Positions 1-9,480 of a DNA stretch of 64,000 nt are shown here, piece after piece. A program made the translations under genes and the position numbers. Origin of the DNA: Hofstenia miamia (taxonomy: Eukaryota; Xenacoelomorpha; Acoela); NCBI GenBank assembly GCA_004352715.1, contig SCFE01000092.1, positions 215,900 to 279,899 on the forward strand, written 5' to 3'. A model generated the notes under the pieces. That model worked only from the letters and a program-made list of their open reading frames with translations. It was not told the DNA's origin and ran no database searches. Each line of letters opens with the position of its first letter. Positions within the stretch are counted from its first letter, which is position 1.

Positions 1-448
1 TTCTTGAGCAAAAATTTTAACCCCAGTATCCTCTATGATATCGCAATTACAAAAAGTTTAGCGATTCGAAATATAAGTCGGTTATTCTTTTCTCAGAAAA
101 ATTGGATTTATTAATCGGGGTGTTGCATTTATTAACAGATGGGTTTTCAATGTAGAAATGTATTCCAGACTAATTTGAATGTATTGGGGAGTGAATTATT
201 ATCAGTGGATTTATAAAGCGTCTACTGTATTGCCTTAGTATGGAAAATGCAGTCTGTTAAAAATGTAGAGGATTCGATTGTTTAAACACCATTCAGCTGA
301 TCATAATAGGACTACACTACTGGGCTTTATTCATTTCTAATGTCACCAGCCTGCTATTATAAAACTTTCTGCGATAGTGGTAGATCTCATTTAAAATTTT
401 AAAAGAGCCATCCATCTTTTCTAAAGTCAAACTGATTTTATACAGGTT
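1..448. other. AT-rich sequence, no gene seen
   Basis: No open frame of useful length, splice-flanked coding stretch or repeat structure is recognisable before the hAT-type element that starts at 457. CpG dinucleotides are present at ordinary density here, unlike the block at about 10-31.8 kb. Confidence 0.5.
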
Positions 449-477
449 CTTGTAACCAGGGGTTGGAAAAAATTAAT

Positions 478-590
478 TGAGGATCCAATTAATTGCAATT
501 AATTGGGTTCAATTAATTAATTTCTGCACTCGACCAATTCCAATTAATTAATTGATGAGTAGCCAATTAATTGCAATTAATTGCCTTTTC
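478..590. repeat. Subterminal aattaattg repeat cluster, left end of hAT element
   Basis: The words aattaattgcaattaattg and close variants recur several times just inside the left terminal repeat. Counterparts lie at 1870-1975 inside the right end. They are self-palindromic, and by analogy with characterised hAT elements they are candidate transposase-binding sites. That role is inferred. Confidence 0.6.
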
Positions 591-751
591 ATTTATGAAT
601 ACATTTGAATCCAGGAAAAGCGTTGTCTTCTTGTGTTTGTTTACATTCAGTGTTGCCGATACTAGTAATTCAATTGCAGTTCAATTAATGACGTAATCCT
701 CTTGCACTGCGCTGTCTTCCACTCTTCCGTTGATCAACAGTCATTCATTAC

Positions 752-1006
752 GTGCTGAGCGTACAGTCAGTTCATTGTAGCGCATTTCAGTTATTTTACT
801 CTGCCGGAAAAGCACTTGCTTCCAAGCATTTTACCCGGGATAATGCAGATGACGGAAAATGGAAATGTGCATGTGGAATTACTATCAAACAAAAGAAGGG
901 CACTGATTGGACTAATCTCTTAAATAACTTGAAATACAGACATCAGGAATGGCTTGTCAAAGGTATGTCACGTTCCTATGTGTATGTCAACCAGGGGCCC
1001 AGCTAA
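752..1006 (+). pseudogene. hAT transposase BED zinc-finger fragment
   Basis: The frame contains KWKCACGITIKQKKGTDWTN followed by a leucine-rich LLNNLKYRH. This W-x-C-x-C spacing, then TNL-x2-L-x3-H, resembles the N-terminal BED-type zinc finger of hAT transposases. No RNase H-like catalytic core or hAT dimerisation region follows, so the element retains only the start of a transposase. The frame runs into the GC-rich stretch at about 991 and stops at 1006. Confidence 0.5.
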
Positions 1007-1065
1007 CCGAGGGTGCTGGGGGTGATGCACCCCCGAATATTTTTTCTCGGGGGCAGCAAAATGAC
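989..1065. repeat. GC-rich fragment resembling another hAT end
   Basis: The sequence around caggggcccagctaaccgag is far more GC-rich than its surroundings and includes an inverted pair, gggggtgatgcaccccc. It starts with the cagggg terminal word of hAT ends. No matching cccctg end was found for it, apart from the outer element's own terminus. It may be an inserted end fragment or part of the outer element. Confidence 0.3.
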
Positions 1066-1869
1066 CATTTAACAGATGTTGCGATACATTCATTTTATTT
1101 TCCACTACTTTTCTAAATTTACAATTTTCAATATTTTCGTGAAATGTGTTTTGAATAAGTGAATTGTGTTTTCTTTGTAAATGTAATGCTTGAATCTCCG
1201 TCACTACAAGGGCGACAAATTATCTATATTTTCAACCTATTTGATCTCTTCTATTCTTCTAACCTAAACGAAAAACTAGCTTTAATATAGCCAAATAAGT
1301 TTTTGAAGGAACTGTATATTATGTCTAAGTAACTTTTTTCTAAGCAGTTCTCAATTCGAACGTTCTCTTTGTAAGCTCAGAACGATCAGAAACAGCATGA
1401 AAATATTTGTGTGATGACTGACTAGAAGATGGTTACAATTGAATAAACAGTGATTGGTTTTTTATATATGTGTATTTGAAGTTTTCAAATCCTATTGATT
1501 TGTCAATATTATTGGCAAAGCAATCAAAAGTAAACTATGCTTTTGTTTATGTACATAGACTTTTAGCAAAAACATTTCTACCATTGAATGAGGGTAGGGA
1601 ACACTTAATTCTTATAATTTTAAATGATTAATGTCAATAGGATTGCATGAGATAGACTTTTGTTTCGAAGATTAAATTGGGGAAAGGAGACCGTGCAGGT
1701 GATTGCGGCATCAGCAGACTAAATTGAAAAACTGAATTTAGATATTTCCTTCAATTTATATTTTGTTACACTTTAGTTGCCCTATTATTGCGATTTCAAA
1801 GCTTATAAAATGTTGCTAAAGACTTGGTTTACCCAAGATTTAGTTGACGCTTTAATTTTTTTCTAATTA

Positions 1870-1975
1870 CCAAATAATTGCAATTAATTGCAATTAATTA
1901 ATTTTTGAGTTGCCAATTATCAATTAATTAATTGACAAAGAACGAATTAATTGCTAGCTCTCCAATTAATTTTTT
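1870..1975. repeat. Subterminal aattaattg repeat cluster, right end of hAT element
   Basis: Mirror cluster of the one at 478-590: repeated caattaattgcaattaatta words immediately inside the right terminal inverted repeat. The symmetry supports reading 457-1985 as one transposon. Confidence 0.6.
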
Positions 1976-2385
1976 CCAACCCCTGCTTATAACTGACACA
2001 TAAAAATCATACCTTCAAGTGCAATAGAAATGGACCTGATGTCTTTAAAGTAAGAGGGTGATTGTGATTTATCAATAAAACACCATTGTATGTACATAGG
2101 CGGCTCGTACGTGTAAGCAAGGCAAGCAGTGCTTGCCCAATATTTTTTTGATAAATGAATTTCATTCTTAATTGCATTAATTTATACCCATACACTTGTA
2201 CAAATCGTAAATTATTAGTTTTGCTTTAAAACAACCTTCAAAAATCAAGTAATAAATGAATTGAATTAGGAAATAATTCATTATGATTTGCATTAAAAGT
2301 AATTGAATGATTGCGCCACAGCAAGCAAATGCCTTAGTGCTGTACCTACGCTCGCTCAAACAATTAAACTAGATCCGTTTTCTTA

Positions 2386-2594
2386 GGCCACGGTTAGACT
2401 AGTGATTTGCTTAAAAGTGATCTATCACATTTTGAGTGAATCGCACGTCTAACCACCCGAGATAATTAGCGATCACGAAGAAACCGTGCGCGTTCGATTT
2501 CCTTGTGATCGCTAATTATCTGGGGTGGTTAGACGTGTAATTCTTTCAAATGTGATAGATCACATTTAACCAATCACCTAGTCTAACCGTGGCC
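2386..2594. mobile_element. Palindromic MITE, PIF/Harbinger-like, TTA target
   Basis: The whole 209 bp is one imperfect palindrome with arms of about 100 bp. The ends are ggccacggttagactag and its inverse, flanked on both sides by tta (2383-2385 and 2595-2597). A 3-bp TTA duplication fits PIF/Harbinger-class elements. Each arm holds the word ggttagac again in inverted orientation (cgtctaacc), so each arm can form its own hairpin. The element is nested in the hAT element 2095-3955. Confidence 0.75.
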
Positions 2595-2675
2595 TTAAAC
2601 TCATCGCGAGAAGATTTAGCTAGCAAAGCAAGCACTCCGCTCATTGCTTCACATTGAAATATTTCCGTTGCAAGN

Positions 2676-2795
2676 TATCACATTTTGAGTGAATCGCACG
2701 TCTAACCACCCGAGATAATTAGCGATCACGAAGAAACCGTGCGCGTTCGATTTCCTTGTGATCGCTAATTATCTGGGGTGGTTAGACGTGTAATT
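2676..2795. repeat. Second copy of MITE core, probable assembly duplicate
   Basis: These 120 bases repeat 2423-2542, directly after a single N at 2675. Downstream, 2846-2927 repeats 2593-2674. Exact repetition on both sides of a one-base gap points to overlapping contig ends, or two haplotypes, placed in series. Confidence 0.7.
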
Positions 2796-2934
2796 TCTGA
2801 CGCGGCGGTCCTACGGGCCTGACTTGTATTATTATGGTCAGAGGACCTTAAACTCATCGCGAGAAGATTTAGCTAGCAAAGCAAGCACTCCGCTCATTGC
2901 TTCACATTGAAATATTTCCGTTGCAAGTCTACGT

Positions 2935-3053
2935 GATTGGTAGCAAGAAAAATTACGAAACACGTCACATCGCCAAATATCTGTGGTTAGACGTGCGATT
3001 TTATCAAAATGAGACAGATCACGCGTGACCAATCACATAGTCTAACTGTAGCC
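2935..3053. mobile_element. Diverged half-copy of the same MITE family
   Basis: The stretch ending gaccaatcacatagtctaac and then tgtagcc is clearly related to the right arm of the 2386-2594 MITE and is followed by taa. An inner gtggttagacgtgcgatt word is also retained. A matching left end was not found. Confidence 0.5.
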
Positions 3054-3538
3054 TAAAGAGAACCACGTGAAATATTTTAATTCCATAAAATAACCCAAAA
3101 GTAAACATAATATTTATTATTTAAATCAGAAACATTTTTACATTCAAGCACTACCAGAAACAGAAATATATCTGAGAAAGGCTTCTATCTGGTATATAGT
3201 TTTTCACATTTTTTCCTATCAGATTCCTTGTACAATATTCTTTCAGTTTACAGAAATTAGAAAATTTATAACAATTTTGAATCAAAGACGAATTTTTTCT
3301 ACGAATGTGCCACCAATTCATTCAAAAAATCAAATATAACGTGGATATTTTAAGGTGATATATATATGGAAATAAATTTAAAAAACTTTGAGCGGTTTAA
3401 ATGTGATTTCCATCAGCTGCCATTTTCTGTTCTAAGTTTTTCTTCAAAAATTTTGTAATTTAGCTCAAGTTTTCTATCATCAACATGCCTTCAGTTGTAA
3501 AAATCGAGAGAAATCTTATTCAATATTTTGAAATGCAT

Positions 3539-3685
3539 GATTTATTGACGCCTTACCGAAAATTTGTAAATATTTGAATTAATGCAAACTATTGGATTTT
3601 GATCAACGTCNACGATTTATTGACGCCTTACCGAAAATTTGTAAATATTTGAATTAATGCAAACTATTGGATTTTGATCAACGTC
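3539..3685. repeat. 72-bp exact duplication around single N
   Basis: 3539-3610 is repeated at 3614-3685 with one N at 3611 between them. This is best read as an unmerged contig overlap rather than biology. Confidence 0.8.
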
Positions 3686-4367
3686 TTGCAGAACGATTAG
3701 TTTCTGTTTAAAGAAATTTTTAACAAATACAAGAATAACCAATTAGAGAAGAAAAAACTACAGAAATCATTAGTAATTTTTTCTTGAAAATGATTTATTT
3801 AAAGAACTTATTTCAATAATAATATTACAGATATATTTCTGAGAAAACTCGCCCTGAGGATTTTATATATAAATTCTTCATGGTTTTTATTTACACTCTT
3901 TTGGTACTTAAAAAATATTTGCTTGCCTAACTTTTGCATGCACGAGCCGCCACTGTGTATGTATTAACATCGTCAAATACTTACAAATAACAGTAAGCCT
4001 TAGGATGCTAGCATAAATGATATAGCAAAATTTACTTATTGCAATGCTTTAACAAAAACTGGAAACCATCTTTGGTCTAAGAATGCAGGTGCCTTAAATT
4101 CAGCAAAAAATATTAAATTACAAGCAGCCAAACAGCATGCATAATTGCCATCTCAACCTTTCTTTTGCTATACGGATTAGATCAGTTCTAGCTAATTTAC
4201 ATTAACGTAGGTAGTTTACTACTAACTGTATATAAGAAAAACCAAATATTGACAAAAGGAATGTTTCTACTTAATTGTTCAACTAGATTAATTATTTGAG
4301 ATTTTAATCTCCTCAATAGCAACGTATGGAACTCGTTCCGAATGGCCTAATCTCTTTGCACTTTAGA

Positions 4368-4811
4368 ATGGCAAAGTCCACCAAAACGGGGCGTGAAACT
4401 TCTTCTGGTTTCGATTTCTGTTTAAAATGCAATCGTGGTGATGATCATGACACGAGCTGGATTTAATGCGACACCTGCGACGCGTGGTATAACAACGGAT
4501 GCAGCGGGCTACATGATATTATTTCTCATTTATCTAAATGTGAAGCCGGATGTGTCCAACTTCAAATTGGAGATTGAGGCCGCTGTCTCTAGCTTGATAC
4601 AGAGCTCTCTTCCCGAATTGGTGGAAAAGGTTATTAAAGAAAAAGCGGTCTCTGCTCTCTCTACCTCGACTCCGTCCACCAATGATGGCCCTGGCGTCAT
4701 ATCCTCCTCATCTGACTCCCTCTCAAAGCTTTCTTCTGATGTTTCCTCTCTACAATCCCAAATGTTCTCCTACAGTGCTGCTGCCTCACGTTCTGTCTCA
4801 TCTCTCCCCAG
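4368..4811 (+). pseudogene. LINE ORF1 fragment with PHD-like zinc finger
   Basis: From the ATG at 4368 the frame shows C-L-K-C, then W-I-stop-C-D-T-C-D-A-W-Y and G-C-S-G-L. This is the cysteine, tryptophan and aspartate spacing of a PHD-type finger as found in ORF1 proteins of some non-LTR retrotransposons. A TAA replaces one residue after W-I, and a frameshift near 4545 moves the reading into a helical frame (FKLEIEAAVSSLIQSSLPEL) and then a serine-rich stretch that runs into the N gap at 4812. The copy is therefore dead. Confidence 0.6.
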
Positions 4812-5808
4812 NNNNNNNNNNNNNNNNNNNNNNNNNNNNNNNNNNNNNNNNNNNNNNNNNNNNNNNNNNNNNNNNNNNNNNNNNNNNNNNNNNNNNNNNN
4901 NNNNNNNNNNNNNNNNNNNNNNNNNNNNNNNNNNNNNNNNNNNNNNNNNNNNNNNNNNNNNNNNNNNNNNNNNNNNNNNNNNNNNNNNNNNNNNNNNNNN
5001 NNNNNNNNNNNNNNNNNNNNNNNNNNNNNNNNNNNNNNNNNNNNNNNNNNNNNNNNNNNNNNNNNNNNNNNNNNNNNNNNNNNNNNNNNNNNNNNNNNNN
5101 NNNNNNNNNNNNNNNNNNNNNNNNNNNNNNNNNNNNNNNNNNNNNNNNNNNNNNNNNNNNNNNNNNNNNNNNNNNNNNNNNNNNNNNNNNNNNNNNNNNN
5201 NNNNNNNNNNNNNNNNNNNNNNNNNNNNNNNNNNNNNNNNNNNNNNNNNNNNNNNNNNNNNNNNNNNNNNNNNNNNNNNNNNNNNNNNNNNNNNNNNNNN
5301 NNNNNNNNNNNNNNNNNNNNNNNNNNNNNNNNNNNNNNNNNNNNNNNNNNNNNNNNNNNNNNNNNNNNNNNNNNNNNNNNNNNNNNNNNNNNNNNNNNNN
5401 NNNNNNNNNNNNNNNNNNNNNNNNNNNNNNNNNNNNNNNNNNNNNNNNNNNNNNNNNNNNNNNNNNNNNNNNNNNNNNNNNNNNNNNNNNNNNNNNNNNN
5501 NNNNNNNNNNNNNNNNNNNNNNNNNNNNNNNNNNNNNNNNNNNNNNNNNNNNNNNNNNNNNNNNNNNNNNNNNNNNNNNNNNNNNNNNNNNNNNNNNNNN
5601 NNNNNNNNNNNNNNNNNNNNNNNNNNNNNNNNNNNNNNNNNNNNNNNNNNNNNNNNNNNNNNNNNNNNNNNNNNNNNNNNNNNNNNNNNNNNNNNNNNNN
5701 NNNNNNNNNNNNNNNNNNNNNNNNNNNNNNNNNNNNNNNNNNNNNNNNNNNNNNNNNNNNNNNNNNNNNNNNNNNNNNNNNNNNNNNNNNNNNNNNNNNN
5801 NNNNNNNN
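4812..5808. other. Assembly gap inside a LINE
   Basis: 997 unresolved bases. By position it should hold the end of ORF1 and the beginning of ORF2. Reading frames called across it are not evidence of coding. Confidence 0.95.
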
Positions 5809-6290
5809 CGCATTCCCATTGCTGATTTATCATCTATGTTCGAGTCTTTTCATGACCAGTCTACCTACCTCTCTCGTCACCTTGGCTTTTCCATTCGTCC
5901 TCATTTTCTTGTTTGTGGTGACTTCAATCTTCCTAATGTCTGCTGGAATGCGTTCGACTCTACTGACACTTATGAGTCTGCAGTTTTAGAAGTTTTTGCC
6001 AGCTATTCTCTTGAACAACTTGTATTTTCTCCTACTTCCAGCTCCTTCCTGCTTGATTTGGTTCTGTGCTCTCACCCCGATTACATATTTGACATATCTG
6101 TAATCCCTGTTCCTGCTAAGCTGTCAGATCACTCATTCGTCAGCTTCAATCTGTTTGTCAACTCTACTTCTCCATCTGCTAATCCGGCTGCTCCACAATA
6201 TGCTCGATTTAACAGTGACTTTCTGTCACTTAATGCTGCTCTCTCATCTTCGCTGCCTGTTTTTAGTGATTCCTTCTCAGTTGACAATTG
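5809..6290 (+). pseudogene. Non-LTR retrotransposon APE-type endonuclease (C-terminal part)
   Basis: The open frame has the hallmark order of the APE-like endonuclease of LINE ORF2: CGDFNLPNVCWN, then LEQLVFSPT, then LLDLVL, and finally a terminal SDHSFVSFN. These include the GDFN and SDH catalytic blocks. The frame then runs without reverse transcriptase straight into the element's 3' tail. This is an internally deleted or template-switched copy of a CR1/L2/jockey-like family; the exact clade cannot be fixed from this part. Confidence 0.75.
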
Positions 6291-6292
6291 GC

Positions 6293-6345
6293 TGTGTATG
6301 CCTTCAGCGGCTAAATAAAGTCATTGATTATTATTATTATTATTG
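6293..6345 (+). repeat. LINE 3' tail with ATT microsatellite
   Basis: The words ttcagcggctaaataaagtc followed by att/tta repeats recur, nearly identical, at 34437-34495. That marks them as the 3' end of one non-LTR family. The aataaa and short tandem repeat are usual for LINE ends. Confidence 0.75.
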
Positions 6346-6397
6346 CTGGGCTTAATATCCCACAAAAGCCGAAAACTAATGTTTCTTAGGATACGAC

Positions 6398-6770
6398 TTG
6401 TTCTGTTCGAGTTCAGGGAATGCCTCACAAGAGCTAGGCATTATCCTCAGTTATCTTGGGCATGATGAATCTCAGGTTACTTCAGTTCGCAGACTTGGTA
6501 AATTAAATGAAAAAAACACTAAGCCAAGAACTTTGGTTGTTTCGTTTAATAATTCATTCATGGGTAAGGTGGAACATTTTAGCGCAAGCTCGCATTCTGA
6601 AAGATTATAAACAGAGTATTTATTTCACCAATGCTATCTAAGGAGCACGAAATTGAAAAGCAAATTTTGAAGAAAAGATATACCTTGATTTATGAGGAGG
6701 GAAAACGTGAGGAAGACTTTCGGATACTCAACTTGAAACTGTATTATAAAAACAACCTGGTAGAACTCGA
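6398..6770 (+). pseudogene. LINE ORF1-like fragment
   Basis: One frame reads TSVRRLGKLNEKNTKPRTLV and VSFNN, then after a stop FTNAMLSKEHEIEKQILKKR and EEGKREEDFRI. R-x-G-K followed by P-R-x-L-V-V-x-F, and then a basic/acidic helix after 'F-x-N', is the pattern of nucleic-acid-chaperone ORF1 proteins of CR1-like LINEs. The segment ends near the D-stop at 6770, just ahead of the endonuclease region. Confidence 0.5.
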
Positions 6771-7129
6771 CTGATTATCCACTTGCACCACTCATTTACT
6801 GCTTAGCTGTCAATCGCTTACTAGTCTTAACAAACGTCTGGATCTTGTTAACTTTATTTATCACTGCAACTCATGTCTTATTTTTTTGTTGAGACATGGT
6901 TCGATTCTAGTTTTTTGTCATCTGAAGTTTTTCCGTTCACAAAATTTTCTGTTGTGGGGCGCGCTGATCGGGAAACTAATGCATACCTTTACTGTGGCAA
7001 TATTTTATTTTTATTTATAATCCTCCAACAAGTTCCCGATATCGAATGTCATATTCCAGATTAATTGAGTCTATTCAGTATTATAATCGTATTTTTCAAA
7101 ATTACTGCTCCAGAAAATCCATTTCTGGT

Positions 7130-7330
7130 TCTGATACTCACATTATCGGCGATTTCAATGTGCCCGAGTTTGTTGGACTACGTGCACTTCTTCGAATGCT
7201 GATGATAATGAGTTCCTAGATTATATATTTCAGTCTTACCTTATCCAGATTGTTAAGATGCTACGCATATTCGTGGAAACTCACTAGACCTGATTTTTAC
7301 GACCAGCACTAATATCAATTAGCACGTTGC
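7130..7330 (+). pseudogene. LINE endonuclease fragment
   Basis: The frame contains GDFNVPEF, the GDFN block of APE-type LINE endonucleases, and shortly after, in another frame, EFLDYIFQSYLIQIV, equivalent to the segment that precedes the final catalytic block. Several frameshifts separate these pieces. Confidence 0.5.
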
Positions 7331-8109
7331 TACTGATGCACGGAAGTTTTCGGATAATTACCCTGTACTCGTATACACTAATTCGCCTGCCCGACAGATT
7401 AAGAACTGTTCGTCTGGTTATTCGAAAAGTCAATTTAAACCCCAGCTCTTTACTAAGAACATTCGGGACCTTTCCGAATTTACTTCCTGCACTTATTCTT
7501 ATGATTTGAATTTTGTTGAACAATGCTACCAACATTTTCATACTGCACTTTCACGTTCTTTACCTACTAAGAGCAAAAAGCGTTTGACTGTTCCTTATAG
7601 TATTCTTCTTTCACAATGCATCTATTAAACATCAATAATACTTTGACTAGACCTCTTAGTCGCCAGTGGAACCTGCGCGATGCAAATAAGCTTTTTAGGG
7701 TAAGCAAAGACCTTTCTTCTTCTGTTAAGGCAGACAAGATCAATTTCTGTCTAGTTATCAATTCGGCAATACTAAGGACTGTTATAAATTTCTGCGTTCG
7801 CTAAACTCTACCTCTTCGTTACCCAGTATCCTGAATCACAAGGAAAAAGACATCTTTGACGATATTGACAAGGCAAACTGTTTCAATGAATGTTTTTGTT
7901 CCGTATTTAGACCGGCTTCAGTTCTACATTGCCCGGCTGTCAGAAATGATCCCACTATTTTTCTTGATGATGTTCTTTATCGACCGAGTTAGTCTGCGAT
8001 TTACTCAATCAGTGCAACAACTCTGTGTCGACTGGGTGTGACAACATTCCATCTTTTGTTCTGGCATCTAGCGGCCATTTTTTAAACGTGTCGGTTTATT
8101 ATTTATTTA

Positions 8110-8700
8110 TTGACATCCTATGAAATGCTTTCTGGTCGATTGCTTGGAAGTCTGCTCTGATTACCCGAATTTCGAAATCAGGTTCTCCGAATATGATAAT
8201 AAACTACCGTCCTATCAGTATATTTTCTTTAATTTTATCTATCAAAGGGTCATGACGAACATTTCTAATCATCAACATGGGTTTATGAGACGAAGAAGTA
8301 CCGTCACTCAATTAGTTGCTGTCTTGACTTCTTTTACAGAAATCACGATCGAAATACTACGACTATCACAGTGTATTGTGATTATAAGAAAGCATTCGAT
8401 TCTGTATCACATGATAAGCTATTGGAAAAACACTGTAACTTTGGTTTTGACCAAAAGGTTTTAATGCTGGTTTATTCTTATTTTTCTACCTTTTTGCCTG
8501 TTACGTCGTGCGTTGCCCAGGGCAGTGTTCTGTGGCCGATTTTTTTTAATATTTATTAATGATCTTCTCGATGTTATTGATTACTCAGAATATATGATTT
8601 TTGCTGACGATTTCAAATTGGTAAATTTTATTTCTGCTGACGCACTGCAGTCCGACCTCAACAAACTCGTCCTCAGGTCCTCTGCGAATTAACTAGATTT
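8110..8700 (+). pseudogene. LINE reverse transcriptase, degenerate
   Basis: Successive RT motifs appear in order but in different frames: QHGFMRRRST, then DYKKAFDSVSHDKLL (motif A), then CVAQGSVLWPIFFN (motif B, usually PQGSVLGPLLF), then YMIFADDFKLV with the catalytic ADD (motif C, near 8588-8625). The A-B-C order and spacing leave little doubt about family. The stops and shifts show it is inactive. Confidence 0.85.
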
Positions 8701-9059
8701 TCATCTAAGCAAAACTAAACATATTTACTTCTCATTGCGCAAGACTCCCGATTACTCTTACCTTAAACTAACATGACCATATTCGCAGTAATTTAAAATG
8801 GGATAAGCACATAGCGGCCAAACTTGGAAAGTGTAATCAGGCGTTACACTTTATAAAGTGTTCTGTCCCGAGAAATGCACCTTCGTACCTTAAACTCAAA
8901 CTTGTAAAATCTTGCGTCATGTCCATACTACTTTATTGTTCAGCTGCCTGATCACCCAATATAAAGAATCTGCATTCACTTGAATCTTTCCATAAGAAAG
9001 CCCTAATCTGGGTAGCTGGAAAGAAAGACTATAAGAACCTGTTAGTTCAGGTCGGAGAA

Positions 9060-9434
9060 TTGCCTATTTGTTACCAGCTTATATTGTCTGATCTGATTTT
9101 AACACGGAAAATTGCCAACAACAAAGTCGATCTGTACATTACTTCTTCCATCACTTTCTACATCCGTAGTAATGCAGATTCTTCCGATTGTCCTCTGTTT
9201 CAGCTTCCAAGGACTACCAAGTTCAGGACAAACAACTCGCTATTTATTAGAACCGCTACTGCTGCAAACGAGCTCTTAAAGCGTGGAGTTATTTCCTTCA
9301 CGTGGCACTTGGACAAATACAGGACAGCACTGAAAGCCCATCTTTTCGCCATGGTCATCTCTTATCTTAACCCTGCTGTTAAGTGTACTTTTTATACAAA
9401 TTGCTTTTGCACCAATTTATTTATGTTAATGTAA
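9060..9434 (+). pseudogene. LINE ORF2 C-terminal fragment
   Basis: The 124-residue open frame ends NELLKRGVISFTWHLDKYRT followed by ALKAHLF. This matches the conserved end of CR1/L2-like ORF2 proteins, where a W/N-x-L-P-x2-I-x5-F-K-x2-L-K-x2-L pattern precedes the stop. It is followed directly by the element's tail. Confidence 0.55.
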
Positions 9435-9480
9435 CTTCCCCATTAGCGAATAAAATTCAATAGTAATAATAATAATAATT

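Larger units (their letters stand above)
457..1985 (+). mobile_element. hAT-type DNA transposon, non-autonomous, with 8-bp TSD
   Basis: The ends are inverted repeats: the left end reads caggggttggaaaaaattaa and the right end is its reverse complement, ending ttccaacccctg. The flanking 8-mers are cttgtaac (449-456) and cttataac (1986-1993), matching at 7 of 8 positions with T at position 3 or 2 and A near the end, as expected for hAT insertions. Both ends carry subterminal clusters of aattaattg/caattaatt words, a typical arrangement for hAT transposase binding. The 1.5-kb length is too short for a full transposase. One BED-finger-like frame remains inside, on the plus strand. Confidence 0.85.
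2095..3955. mobile_element. hAT-type element with perfect 8-bp TSD
   Basis: The left end reads cataggcggctcgtacgtg. The right end is the inverse of cagtggcggctcgtgcatgc, and both continue inward to gcaaggcaagca-like sequence. The flanking 8-mers are identical: tgtatgta at 2087-2094 and at 3956-3963. The terminal sequence and 8-bp duplication fit hAT. No transposase frame is recognisable, so it is non-autonomous or decayed. It contains a TTA-flanked palindromic MITE (2386-2594) and two single-N assembly joints (2675, 3611), so the assembled length of 1.86 kb is inflated by duplicated sequence. Confidence 0.85.
6360..9480 (+). mobile_element. Second non-LTR retrotransposon, near full length but decayed
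   Basis: The element has an ORF1 region (6398-6770), an endonuclease region (about 6780-7330), a reverse transcriptase (about 8110-8700) and a C-terminal ORF2 segment (9060-9434). It ends with aataaaattcaatagtaata and a taa repeat at 9450-9480. Many frameshifts and stops make it non-functional. It sits directly after the tail of the previous LINE. Arrangement and tail suggest a CR1/L2/Rex-like clade, which is inferred. Confidence 0.8.

Noticed and set aside
4697-5833. Minus-strand and other frames spanning 4812-5808
   Set aside because: They consist of N with short tails and are artefacts of the gap.
4435-6318. Long open frame of 627 codons across the N gap
   Set aside because: Most of it is unresolved N. 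The parts on either side are an ORF1 fragment and an endonuclease fragment of a LINE, so it is not a single host protein.
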